From: Draconibacterium sp.
Lineage (GTDB): Bacteria > Bacteroidota > Bacteroidia > Bacteroidales > Prolixibacteraceae
DNA length: 5,899 nucleotides
Reading direction: 5' to 3'
Assembly (NCBI GenBank): GCA_027011835.1
Contig: JALUZN010000446.1
Span: forward strand, 1-5,899
Under the pieces are notes generated by a model. It did no database searches and was not told where the DNA came from. It was given only the letters and a program-made list of their open reading frames with translations. This document shows, piece by piece, positions 1-4,582 of this stretch. The position numbers were made by a program, and so were the translations under genes. Within the stretch, counting starts at the first letter, position 1. Every line of letters begins with the position of its first letter.

Positions 1-18
1 CCCCCTAATTAAATTATC

Positions 19-996
19 ATGATAAAACGTACCCTCTATTTTGGCAATCCGGCTTACCTGAGTTTTAAAAACTCGCAATTGGTCATTAAACTTCCTGAAG
101 TTGAAAAAAACGATTCTCTTCCTGAAGGTTTTAAAACAAGTGCAATAAAAACAATCCCGATTGAAGATATTGGAGTTGTTGTTTTAGATAACCAACAGAT
201 AACGGTTACTCAAGGATTATTGGCAGCTCTTTCGGAAAATAATGCCGTACTAATTAATTGCGATTTTAAACACCTGCCTTTCTCAATTATGCTGCCAACA
301 GCGGTGCATAACAGTTATACCGAAAAGTTGCGTTTTCAGCTCGATGCATCGGTGCCATTAAAAAAGAACCTTTGGCAACAAACCATTGTTGCTAAAATTA
401 CAAATCAGGCACTGTTGCTCAAAAAACTCGGGATCGATGCTGAACGTTTGTACTATTTGGCAGGCATTGTAAAAAGCGGCGATGTGGAAAATTGCGAGGG
501 TAGGGCAGCAGCTTATTATTGGAAAGTGTTGTTTGACTCCGAGTCTCGGCGTGACTCTGAGTCACACCGAAACTTAAGCTACGAACGATTTAAACGCCAC
601 CGTTACGGCGAGCCGCCCAACAACCTGCTTAATTATGGTTATGCAATTTTGCGTGGCGTTGTTGCACGGTCGTTGGTGGCAAGCGGACTGTTAACCGCTG
701 TTGGAATTCATCACCGCAATAAATACAATGCCTACTGTTTGGCCGATGATATTATGGAACCATATCGCCCATTTGTCGACGAGTTGGTTTTGCAAATGGC
801 TGCAGATGATGACGATTTGGAAAAACTGACTCCGATATTAAAACGTAAATTACTGCACATACCGGCAATCGATATTTTTATCGACAGACAAACAAGCCCG
901 TTAATGGTGGGTATGCAACGTACTACAGCATCGTTAATGCAATGTTTTGAGGGTGAAGCTCGAAAACTAATTTATCCTGAACTTTTGGAAAAATGA
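19..996 (+). CDS. cas1: CRISPR-associated endonuclease Cas1, type II-C
   Basis: Cas1 is the metal-dependent integrase of the Cas1-Cas2 complex that inserts new spacers at the repeat. The 325-aa protein shows the family fold in order: an N-terminal beta domain (about 1-100), then the all-helical catalytic domain. The expected metal ligands are visible: E160 in NCEGRAAAYYW, H231 in GIHHRNKYNAYCLADD and E247 in DDIMEPYRPFVD. The block PPNNLLNYGYAILR (199-212) is typical of type II Cas1. The ATG at 19 fits the usual N-terminus (MIKRTLYFGNPAYLS), and no Shine-Dalgarno sequence is seen. Its stop overlaps the cas2 start by ATGA, so the two are probably co-translated. The preceding 18 bases are too short to show the end of cas9. 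Oddity: residues 173-185 (DSESRRDSESHRN) appear to be an extra segment between WKVLF and FKRHRYGEPPNN, encoded by palindromic DNA (separate entry). Identification is secure; the insertion is judged from memory of family members. Confidence 0.97.
   Translation: MIKRTLYFGNPAYLSFKNSQLVIKLPEVEKNDSLPEGFKTSAIKTIPIEDIGVVVLDNQQITVTQGLLAALSENNAVLINCDFKHLPFSIMLPTAVHNSYTEKLRFQLDASVPLKKNLWQQTIVAKITNQALLLKKLGIDAERLYYLAGIVKSGDVENCEGRAAAYYWKVLFDSESRRDSESHRNLSYERFKRHRYGEPPNNLLNYGYAILRGVVARSLVASGLLTAVGIHHRNKYNAYCLADDIMEPYRPFVDELVLQMAADDDDLEKLTPILKRKLLHIPAIDIFIDRQTSPLMVGMQRTTASLMQCFEGEARKLIYPELLEK
535..570. repeat. REP-like palindrome inside the cas1 reading frame
   Basis: Two palindromes lie side by side in cas1. 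The first is GACTCCGAGTC (535-545). The second pairs TCGG (546-549) with CCGA (567-570) and GTGACTC (551-557) with GAGTCAC (559-565) around one central base, with a C/A mismatch at 550/566. The 25 bases 546-570 match 1394-1418 downstream of cas2 at 20 positions without gaps. Some differences fall on paired positions: G553/C563 becomes C1401/G1411, and C550/A566 becomes T1398/G1414. Structure is therefore kept while sequence changes, as expected of one mobile or dispersed hairpin family. The frame stays open and adds about a dozen residues to Cas1. Confidence 0.7.
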
Positions 997-1334
997 CCCG
1001 GTTAAACCGTTTAAACCAATATCGTATTATGTGGGTTTTTGTTTTTTTCGACCTGCCTACCGAAACAAAAAAAGACAGGCGAAATGCCTCACAGTTTCGT
1101 AAAAAGCTATTAAAAGATGGTTTTACAATGTTGCAATTTTCAATTTATATACGGCACTGTAACAGCCGCGAAAATGCATTGGTACATATTCAGCGTGTAA
1201 AATCAATTCTTCCGCCGAGCGGCGAAATAATAGTTTTTACACTAACCGATAAACAGTTTGGGATGATGGAGTTTTTTATGGGCGAGTCGGAAGCTGCCAG
1301 ACCCGAAACTCCTCAGCAATTAGAATTATTTTAA
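993..1334 (+). CDS. cas2: CRISPR-associated protein Cas2, type II
   Basis: Cas2 is the small ferredoxin-like partner that dimerises and bridges two Cas1 dimers during spacer integration. The 113-aa product has the first beta strand and conserved aspartate of the family (MWVFVFFDLPTETKKDRR, D20), followed by FRKKLLKDGFTMLQFSIYIRHC and the C-terminal strand GEIIVFTLTDKQF. Met13 could also start translation. The ATG at 993 is preferred because it overlaps the cas1 stop (ATGA) and because Bacteroidota Cas2 proteins commonly carry an N-terminal segment like LNQYRIMW. No csn2 or cas4 follows; the gene is followed directly by noncoding repeats and the CRISPR array, as expected of subtype II-C. Confidence 0.95.
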   Translation: MTRLNRLNQYRIMWVFVFFDLPTETKKDRRNASQFRKKLLKDGFTMLQFSIYIRHCNSRENALVHIQRVKSILPPSGEIIVFTLTDKQFGMMEFFMGESEAARPETPQQLELF

Positions 1335-1344
1335 AGTTACATCA

Positions 1345-1422
1345 AAATTGTCGGTGTCACTTCGAGTGAAAGTTGTATCGATATCAGAAATTGTCGGTGT
1401 CACTCTAAGTGACGCCGACAAT
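1345..1422. repeat. Two tandem REP-like palindromic repeats after cas2
   Basis: A 17-bp direct repeat starting AAATTGTCGGTGTCACT occurs at 1345-1361 and 1388-1404. The right copy is a full hairpin: 1390-1404 pairs with 1408-1422 (15 pairs, one of them G/T) around a 3-nt loop. The left copy keeps only the inner stem TCACT-TCG-AGTGA (1357-1369); its outer right arm has decayed. Neither is followed by a T-tract, so they look like dispersed REP-like elements rather than terminators. They belong to the same family as the palindrome in cas1 at 546-570. Confidence 0.75.
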
Positions 1423-1433
1423 GAACAATGAAA

Positions 1434-1540
1434 TAAAAAACCGTCTGATTTTTAAAATCAGACGGTTACACAGTTTTACTTTTTTAATCCTGAATTGCGA
1501 CCTAAGGTTTTGTACTTCAATTATTTATTAGAGAAATACT
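1434..1540 (-). ncRNA. Candidate tracrRNA between array and terminator
   Basis: On the minus strand, a transcript starting near the outer edge of repeat 1 and ending at the 1439-1467 hairpin would be about 100 nt, a normal tracrRNA size. It contains GAAGTACAA (1510-1518) and GCAATTCA (1491-1498) in that order. These can pair with the crRNA repeat parts UUGUAUUUU (9 pairs including G-U) and UGAAUUGC (8 perfect pairs), leaving an internal loop that contains ACCTTAGGT. The element is an inverted degenerate repeat relative to the array, as an anti-repeat transcribed from the same strand must be. Against it, the GUUG end of the crRNA repeat is unpaired and no convincing nexus hairpin is seen. The true tracrRNA could lie upstream of cas9 or be one of the + strand hairpin copies. 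Confidence 0.35.
1439..1467 (-). terminator. Strong hairpin terminator, best on the minus strand
   Basis: A perfect 14-bp stem (1439-1452 with 1454-1467) contains CCGTCTGA/TCAGACGG. On the minus strand it runs directly into a T6 tract (complement of 1435-1440), a classic intrinsic terminator for RNA coming from the array. On the plus strand it is followed by a weaker T-rich stretch (1474-1486), so it may also stop the cas transcript. Its place between convergent cas genes and array fits a bidirectional terminator. Confidence 0.8.
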
Positions 1541-1544
1541 GTGT

Positions 1545-1575
1545 CAAAGATCGATAAAATACAATTTGAAAGCAA
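1545..1575 (-). promoter_or_regulatory. Promoter-like elements inside the repeat (shown for repeat 1)
   Basis: On the minus strand each repeat contains TTG (1573-1575 in repeat 1), 20 nt, then GATCTTTG (1545-1552). The Bacteroidota consensus is TTG, about 19 nt, TAnnTTTG, so only one of the six fixed bases of the downstream motif differs. Transcription would start close to the repeat-spacer junction. Repeat-borne promoters are known for type II-C arrays in Neisseria; here this is inferred from sequence only. The same elements recur in all 11 intact repeats. In the split repeat at 2371 the hairpin insertion displaces the TTG. Confidence 0.4.
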
Positions 1576-2370
1576 TTCACAACCGGTAGGCTTCGCCCAG
1601 TTGATCATGAAGGACTGTGTCAAAGATCGATAAAATACAATTTGAAAGCAATTCACAACCTCCTCTGCTTTTCTTCTTTCCCGGTAGTCACTGTGTCAAA
1701 GATCGATAAAATACAATTTGAAAGCAATTCACAACAAATGTGGTATCGCTGTATTATTGGCGCATACTGTGTCAAAGATCGATAAAATACAATTTGAAAG
1801 CAATTCACAACAAAAAAGCAATTCAGAACAACACGGATTGTACTGTGTCAAAGATCGATAAAATACAATTTGAAAGCAATTCACAACAAGTCATTATTAT
1901 ATGCTTGTGATGTATATACTGTGTCAAAGATCGATAAAATACAATTTGAAAGCAATTCACAACCAAATGCCGGTGGTCTTTTTTAATAAGCCACTGTGTC
2001 AAAGATCGATAAAATACAATTTGAAAGCAATTCACAACTTTGTCTTTTTTCTTATCTTTCTTATCTTTACTGTGTCAAAGATCGATAAAATACAATTTGA
2101 AAGCAATTCACAACGTTGTCTTTGTTGTCAGCCTTTGCGCTGTACTGTGTCAAAGATCGATAAAATACAATTTGAAAGCAATTCACAACAAAATTACTAC
2201 TATGAACTTAACACTACCTACTGTGTCAAAGATCGATAAAATACAATTTGAAAGCAATTCACAACTATGATGTATCACCTCATTGTGTTTTAGTACTGTG
2301 TCAAAGATCGATAAAATACAATTTGAAAGCAATTCACAACTGACCGTGGTTTGAATGTGAATGCAGACAC

Positions 2371-2438
2371 ACTGTGTCAAAGATCGATAAAATACAATTT
2401 GCCACATAGTGATGCCTACGGCAAAAGCAATTCAAAAC
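2371..2438. repeat. Terminal CRISPR repeat split by a 22-nt hairpin
   Basis: Bases 2371-2401 equal the first 31 bases of the array repeat, and 2424-2438 equal its last 15 with one change (C to A). Between them lie 22 extra bases (2402-2423). With the flanking TTTG and AAA they can fold: TTTGCC (2398-2403) with GGCAAA (2420-2425), and TAG (2407-2409) with CTA (2416-2418), around loop TGATGC. Terminal repeats often degenerate by point changes; a clean hairpin insertion is different. A related copy lies at 2650-2699. Confidence 0.85.
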
Positions 2439-2805
2439 AGAGATTACCATTGAACTACTTTGATTAATACTAAATTGAATTCAGTCTAATTATAATATTA
2501 TTTAGTAAGGCAGCTTTCGGGTTTATTTTTGTTTTTTATATAAAAGTTTTTTAATCTTGTACCTGTGGAGCTTAAAAGAGTAATACGCGTCTGTGGAAAA
2601 GCGGGTTAGCGGTTCTTTTAAGCTCTTTTGCTTTTGTGTTAAAAACCCGAAAATACAATTTGCCATGTAGTGATGCCTACGGCAAAAACAATTCAAAATA
2701 CTGCACCAATTAGCGGAATCCGGGAAAATAGTAAATTATAGATTACTTAAACTTTCGGACCGATGGGGCAATTTAAAACATAACGAATCGGCTTTCTTCC
2801 GTACA
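2439..2805. other. Gene-free stretch right of the array
   Basis: No credible gene is seen here. The stretch contains: an imperfect palindrome around GAATTC (2469-2490); a promoter-like site on the plus strand (TTG 2529-2531, 20 nt, TAATCTTG 2552-2559); a perfect 12-bp inverted repeat GAGCTTAAAAGA (2568-2579) with TCTTTTAAGCTC (2614-2625), loop 34 nt; and the second split-repeat hairpin at 2650-2699. A 48-codon stop-free stretch (2674-2820, plus) gives peptide-like text such as YRLLKLSDRWGNLKHNES but has no start codon context. It may be a remnant or chance. Confidence 0.5.
2650..2699 (+). repeat. Second copy of the repeat-derived hairpin
   Basis: AAAATACAATTTG (2650-2662) equals the central part of the array repeat. 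It is followed by a hairpin almost identical to the insertion in the terminal repeat, then AAAACAATTCAAAA, a diverged repeat end. Stem: TTTGCC (2659-2664) with GGCAAA (2681-2686), GTAG (2667-2670) with CTAC (2677-2680), loop TGATGC. It differs from the 2389-2439 copy at only a few positions. It sits 250 bp beyond the array and lacks the first 18 bases of the repeat. As a plus-strand RNA it could pair with crRNA repeats, so it could be an anti-repeat, or simply a decayed duplicate. Confidence 0.75.
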
Positions 2806-2899
2806 CTTTGGCTTGCCTAAAAACGTTTGCCCAAATCCGGTTCATCGCGACGGCCTCGGTAGGAGAGCCGGAAAACAAGCCATAACAACGTTAAAAAAA
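2806..2899. repeat. Palindromic intergenic repeat, copy 1
   Basis: This segment matches 4368-4448 over nearly its whole length: CTTTGGCTTGCC at the start, CGACGGCCTCGGT in the middle, ACAAGCCATAAC and ACGTTAAAAAAA at the end. Outer arms TGGCTTG (2809-2815) and CAAGCCA (2876-2882) pair, as do TCCGG (2836-2840) and CCGGA (2868-2872). Copy 1 carries about 12 additional bases after GGCTTGCC (TAAAAACGTTTG). It encodes nothing recognisable and lies just beyond the rplI terminator. Confidence 0.8.
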
Positions 2900-2908
2900 G
2901 CACAAAAA

Positions 2909-2937
2909 AAAGGAGCAAAACTCAGTTTTACTCCTTT
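2909..2937 (-). terminator. Intrinsic terminator of the rpsF-rpsR-rplI operon
   Basis: Arms AAAGGAG (2909-2915) and CTCCTTT (2931-2937), plus AAAAC (2917-2921) and GTTTT (2925-2929), form a stem with one mismatch and a 3-nt loop. On the minus strand it runs into a T-tract (complement of 2904-2911). It lies about 50 nt past the rplI stop. Confidence 0.85.
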
Positions 2938-2986
2938 AACTATTTTAATTAACAAACAGCGAACTGTCTGTTACATTATTTTTACT

Positions 2987-3433
2987 TTACTCGGCAACAA
3001 CTTCAAATTCAAAGTCAACAACAACTTGTTTATGAAGTTTAATTTTTGCAGTAAATTTTCCCACTTCCTTAATGCTGTCTTCCGGCAGTTTAATCTGTTT
3101 GCGGTCAATATTAAAACCTTTCTTATTAATGGCTTCAGCCAATTGAATGGTATTTACCGAACCAAATATTTTACCCAAAGTACTGGTTTTTGCACCAATT
3201 TTAACTTTCTTGTTCACTAGTTGCTCTGCAATTTTATTCGCTTCGGCAATAAGTTTTGCCTCTTTATGAGCACGTTGTTTCGTATTCTCAGCTAAAATTT
3301 TCTTTGCCGAATCAGTAGCTACAGTAGCCATTTTTTTCGGAATTAAGAAGTTACGTGCGTAACCGTCTTTTACGTTTACAATATCGTCTTTACTTCCTAA
3401 ACGATCAACGTCTTGTGTTAATATAATTTCCAT
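2987..3433 (-). CDS. rplI: 50S ribosomal protein L9
   Basis: L9 binds 23S rRNA near the base of the L1 stalk and extends along the ribosome surface, helping to maintain frame and fidelity. The 148-aa length is standard. The N-terminal domain carries the family signature around GSKDDIVNVKDGYARNFLIP (residues 13-32). A long charged helix linker (about 42-75) leads to the C-terminal domain (about 80-148, KIFGSVNTIQLAEAI and LHKQVVVDFEFEV). The ATG is supported by GGAGG 7 nt upstream. It is the last gene of the operon, 12 bp after rpsR, with a terminator shortly behind it. Nothing is missing or unusual. Confidence 0.98.
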   Translation of the reverse strand: MEIILTQDVDRLGSKDDIVNVKDGYARNFLIPKKMATVATDSAKKILAENTKQRAHKEAKLIAEANKIAEQLVNKKVKIGAKTSTLGKIFGSVNTIQLAEAINKKGFNIDRKQIKLPEDSIKEVGKFTAKIKLHKQVVVDFEFEVVAE

Positions 3434-3440
3434 TTCAATT

Positions 3441-3445
3441 CCTCC
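3441..3445 (-). promoter_or_regulatory. Shine-Dalgarno site of rplI
   Basis: GGAGG on the minus strand lies 7 nt before the rplI ATG and fixes the start. Strong Shine-Dalgarno sites are uncommon in Bacteroidota, where AT-rich leaders usually suffice; cas1 and rpsF here have none. Confidence 0.75.
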
Positions 3446-3712
3446 TTATTTCATCATGTCGGTTACAAATGGCAATAAAGCAATTTGGCGGGCACGTTTA
3501 ATAGCCTGGCCAACTTTACGCTGATATTTTAACGAAGTTCCTGTAATACGACGAGGTAAAATTTTACCTTGTTCGTTCAAAAATTTCTTTAAAAACTCAG
3601 GATCTTTGTAATCTACATATTTAATTCCGTTTTTCTTGAAACGGCAATACTTTTTCTTTTTAACCTCTACTGACGGTGGAGTCAGGTATCTAATTTCGCT
3701 TCCTTGTGCCAT
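3446..3712 (-). CDS. rpsR: 30S ribosomal protein S18
   Basis: S18 joins S6 as a heterodimer that binds the central domain of 16S rRNA on the 30S platform. The 88-aa product has the basic N-terminal tail with a single cysteine (KKKKYCRFKKNGIKYVDYKD, C23) and the family core FLNEQGKILPRRITGTSLKYQRKVGQAIKRARQIALLPFV. The start at 3712 follows AAGGAGG with an 8-nt gap. That site overlaps the end of rpsF, whose stop is only 3 nt before the rpsR start, so translation is probably coupled and S6 and S18 are made in equal amounts. Bacteroidota place rpsR straight after rpsF without ssb, as here. Confidence 0.98.
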   Translation of the reverse strand: MAQGSEIRYLTPPSVEVKKKKYCRFKKNGIKYVDYKDPEFLKKFLNEQGKILPRRITGTSLKYQRKVGQAIKRARQIALLPFVTDMMK

Positions 3713-3715
3713 CTT

Positions 3716-4072
3716 TTAAGCCTCCTTTTTTTCTGTTTTTTCTTTCTGAAGTCTCTTTCTCTTAGTACTGTACTCAATCGCATACTTGTCGAGTTTTACG
3801 GTCATAAACCGTATAATTTTCTCGTCGCGACGGAAGTCAGTTTCAATTTTCGCAATTAACGAAGGTTCGGCCTTAAATTCAAACATGTGATAAAAGCCTG
3901 TCGATTTTTTCTGGATTGGGTAAGCCAATTTTTTCATTCCCCAACTCTCTTCATGAATCATATCGCCACCGTAGCCGGCAATTAAATCCCTGAACTTTTT
4001 TACCGCTTCCTTTACCTGTGGCTCAGATAAAACGGGAGTACAAATGAAAACGGTTTCATACTGGTTCAACAT
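3716..4072 (-). CDS. rpsF: 30S ribosomal protein S6
   Basis: S6 pairs with S18 on the 30S platform. The 118-aa product has the ferredoxin-like fold of the family: strand 1 NQYETVFICTPVLSEPQ, a helix VKEAVKKFRDLIAGYGG, the strands around SWGMKKLAYPIQKKSTGFYHMFEF, helix ETDFRRDEKIIRFMTVKL, and a charged lysine/glutamate tail (about 103-118) typical of S6. The ATG at 4072 begins the conserved MLNQYETVF. No Shine-Dalgarno sequence is present; the leader is AT-rich. It is the first gene of the operon, with a near-perfect promoter 42 nt upstream. Confidence 0.97.
   Translation of the reverse strand: MLNQYETVFICTPVLSEPQVKEAVKKFRDLIAGYGGDMIHEESWGMKKLAYPIQKKSTGFYHMFEFKAEPSLIAKIETDFRRDEKIIRFMTVKLDKYAIEYSTKRKRLQKEKTEKKEA
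3721..3727 (-). promoter_or_regulatory. Shine-Dalgarno site of rpsR inside rpsF
   Basis: AAGGAGG on the minus strand overlaps the last codons of rpsF and sits 8 nt before the rpsR ATG. Ribosomes ending rpsF would cover it, which suggests coupled translation. Confidence 0.75.
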
Positions 4073-4113
4073 AAATACTAATTTTTAATTAAACAATTTT
4101 GTTTTTCGAGGCG

Positions 4114-4147
4114 CAAAAATAGAAATAAAAAGTTACTTATCAAACAA
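4114..4147 (-). promoter_or_regulatory. Bacteroidota-type promoter of the rpsF operon
   Basis: On the minus strand TTGTTTG (4141-4147), a 19-nt spacer and TATTTTTG (4114-4121) match both halves of the Bacteroidota housekeeping sigma consensus (TTTG and TAnnTTTG) without mismatch. The start point would fall near 4107-4110, giving a leader of about 35-40 nt. That leader contains a small AAACAA/TTGTTT hairpin (4091-4104). Confidence 0.8.
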
Positions 4148-4215
4148 TTTCCACAAATACGTTTCCTCTTGTTAACTTATTAATAATTAGTATTGTTAAT
4201 GTCTCTGTTTTTTAT

Positions 4216-4358
4216 GCCGGCAGCCGGGCTATCCGTTTTAGTTGCAACCTCAAACTCCTTGTTTTGTAAAAGTGCCGGCGGCTTTCTCCGGCAGCCTCCA
4301 CCACTTAACAAAACATAGTCGTTTGCCGCTGCAAGCTGCCACTTCTATCCCTGCCGGA
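4216..4358. repeat. Long nested imperfect palindrome
   Basis: Successive arms pair from outside in: CCGGCAG (4217-4223) with CTGCCGG (4351-4357); TTGCA (4242-4246) with TGCAA (4330-4334); CAAAC (4251-4255) with GTTTG (4321-4325); TGTTTTGT (4260-4267) with ACAAAACA (4308-4315); AAGTG (4270-4274) with CACTT (4302-4306); TGCCGG (4273-4278) with CCGGCA (4288-4293). The arms are nested apart from the last two, which share two bases. The tract is much more GC-rich than its surroundings. A 73-codon minus-strand ORF across it (to 4471) is low-complexity in style and is best read as incidental. It looks like a dispersed MITE/REP-type element or a structured RNA; function unknown. Confidence 0.55.
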
Positions 4359-4367
4359 GGCCGTGCT

Positions 4368-4448
4368 CTTTGGCTTGCCCCAAATCCGGTTCGCAGCGAC
4401 GGCCTCGGTCGGTGAGCCGGATAACAAGCCATAACGACGTTAAAAAAA
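4368..4448. repeat. Palindromic intergenic repeat, copy 2
   Basis: Same element as 2806-2899, in the same orientation and without the extra 12 bases. Arms: TGGCTTG (4371-4377) with CAAGCCA (4425-4431), and ATCCGG (4384-4389) with CCGGAT (4417-4422). Copies 1 and 2 are about 1.5 kb apart and bracket the rpsF-rpsR-rplI operon. Confidence 0.8.
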
Positions 4449-4459
4449 TACTGTTGTTT

Positions 4460-4582
4460 GAGGAGCTCCAATGTATTGGAGGGAGTTCAGGATTTTTAGT
4501 CGTTATTGCGTAGCTTTTCCGAGCGAAGCGAACGCAGCCTTGGGTTTTTTGTTTACTTTTTTGTGCTAAGCCAAAAAGTAAA
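4460..4582. repeat. Run of three further hairpins
   Basis: CTCCAA (4466-4471) pairs with TTGGAG (4476-4481). GCTT and AAGC within 4508-4535, bounded by GCG and CGC, form a second stem. TTTACTTTTT (4552-4561) pairs with AAAAAGTAAA (4573-4582). None has a clear T-tract after it on either strand, so they are not assigned as terminators. They continue the palindromic tract that begins at 4216. Confidence 0.45.

Larger units (their letters stand above)
1538..2438 (-). CRISPR. Type II-C CRISPR array, 11 perfect repeats plus one split repeat
   Basis: The 46-bp repeat reads ACTGTGTCAAAGATCG... to ...AAAGCAATTCACAAC on the plus strand. The crRNA sense is the minus strand, beginning GTTGTGAATTGC. Identical copies start at 1538, 1614, 1690, 1766, 1842, 1918, 1993, 2069, 2144, 2220 and 2295; a twelfth, starting at 2371, is broken after 31 bases. 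The eleven spacers are 30 bp, except those at 1964-1992, 2115-2143 and 2266-2294, which are 29 bp. All spacers differ. Spacer 1812-1841 contains a near copy of the repeat end, and spacer 2039-2068 is a C/T-rich low-complexity tract. The 46-bp repeat with 30-bp spacer next to cas2 is typical of Bacteroidota type II-C. The strand follows from the family's repeat orientation and from the terminator at 1439-1467. No sequence database was available to assign spacer targets. Confidence 0.98.

Noticed and set aside
1..18. Possible end of cas9
   Set aside because: In-frame stops occur in more than one frame within these 18 bases, so the end of the upstream gene cannot be assigned.
1441..1466. Resemblance of CCGTCTGA to the Neisseria DNA uptake sequence
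   Set aside because: It is only a partial match within a terminator stem, and the rest of the window is Bacteroidota-like.
1823..2407. Several ORFs of 70-112 aa across the array on both strands
   Set aside because: They are translations of the CRISPR repeats and spacers, with the same peptide recurring at each repeat.
2674..2820. 48-codon stop-free stretch with protein-like text
   Set aside because: It has no start codon in context, begins inside the hairpin and ends inside the intergenic repeat; too short to call a pseudogene.
2813..3220. 135-aa plus-strand ORF
   Set aside because: It crosses an intergenic repeat and a terminator and then runs antisense through rplI; no family resemblance.
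4250..4471. 73-aa minus-strand ORF
   Set aside because: It lies entirely within palindromic repeats, has no ribosome site, and its composition reflects the repeat.
4552..4582. T-rich hairpin as a terminator
   Set aside because: No T-tract follows the stem on either strand, and no gene ends nearby.
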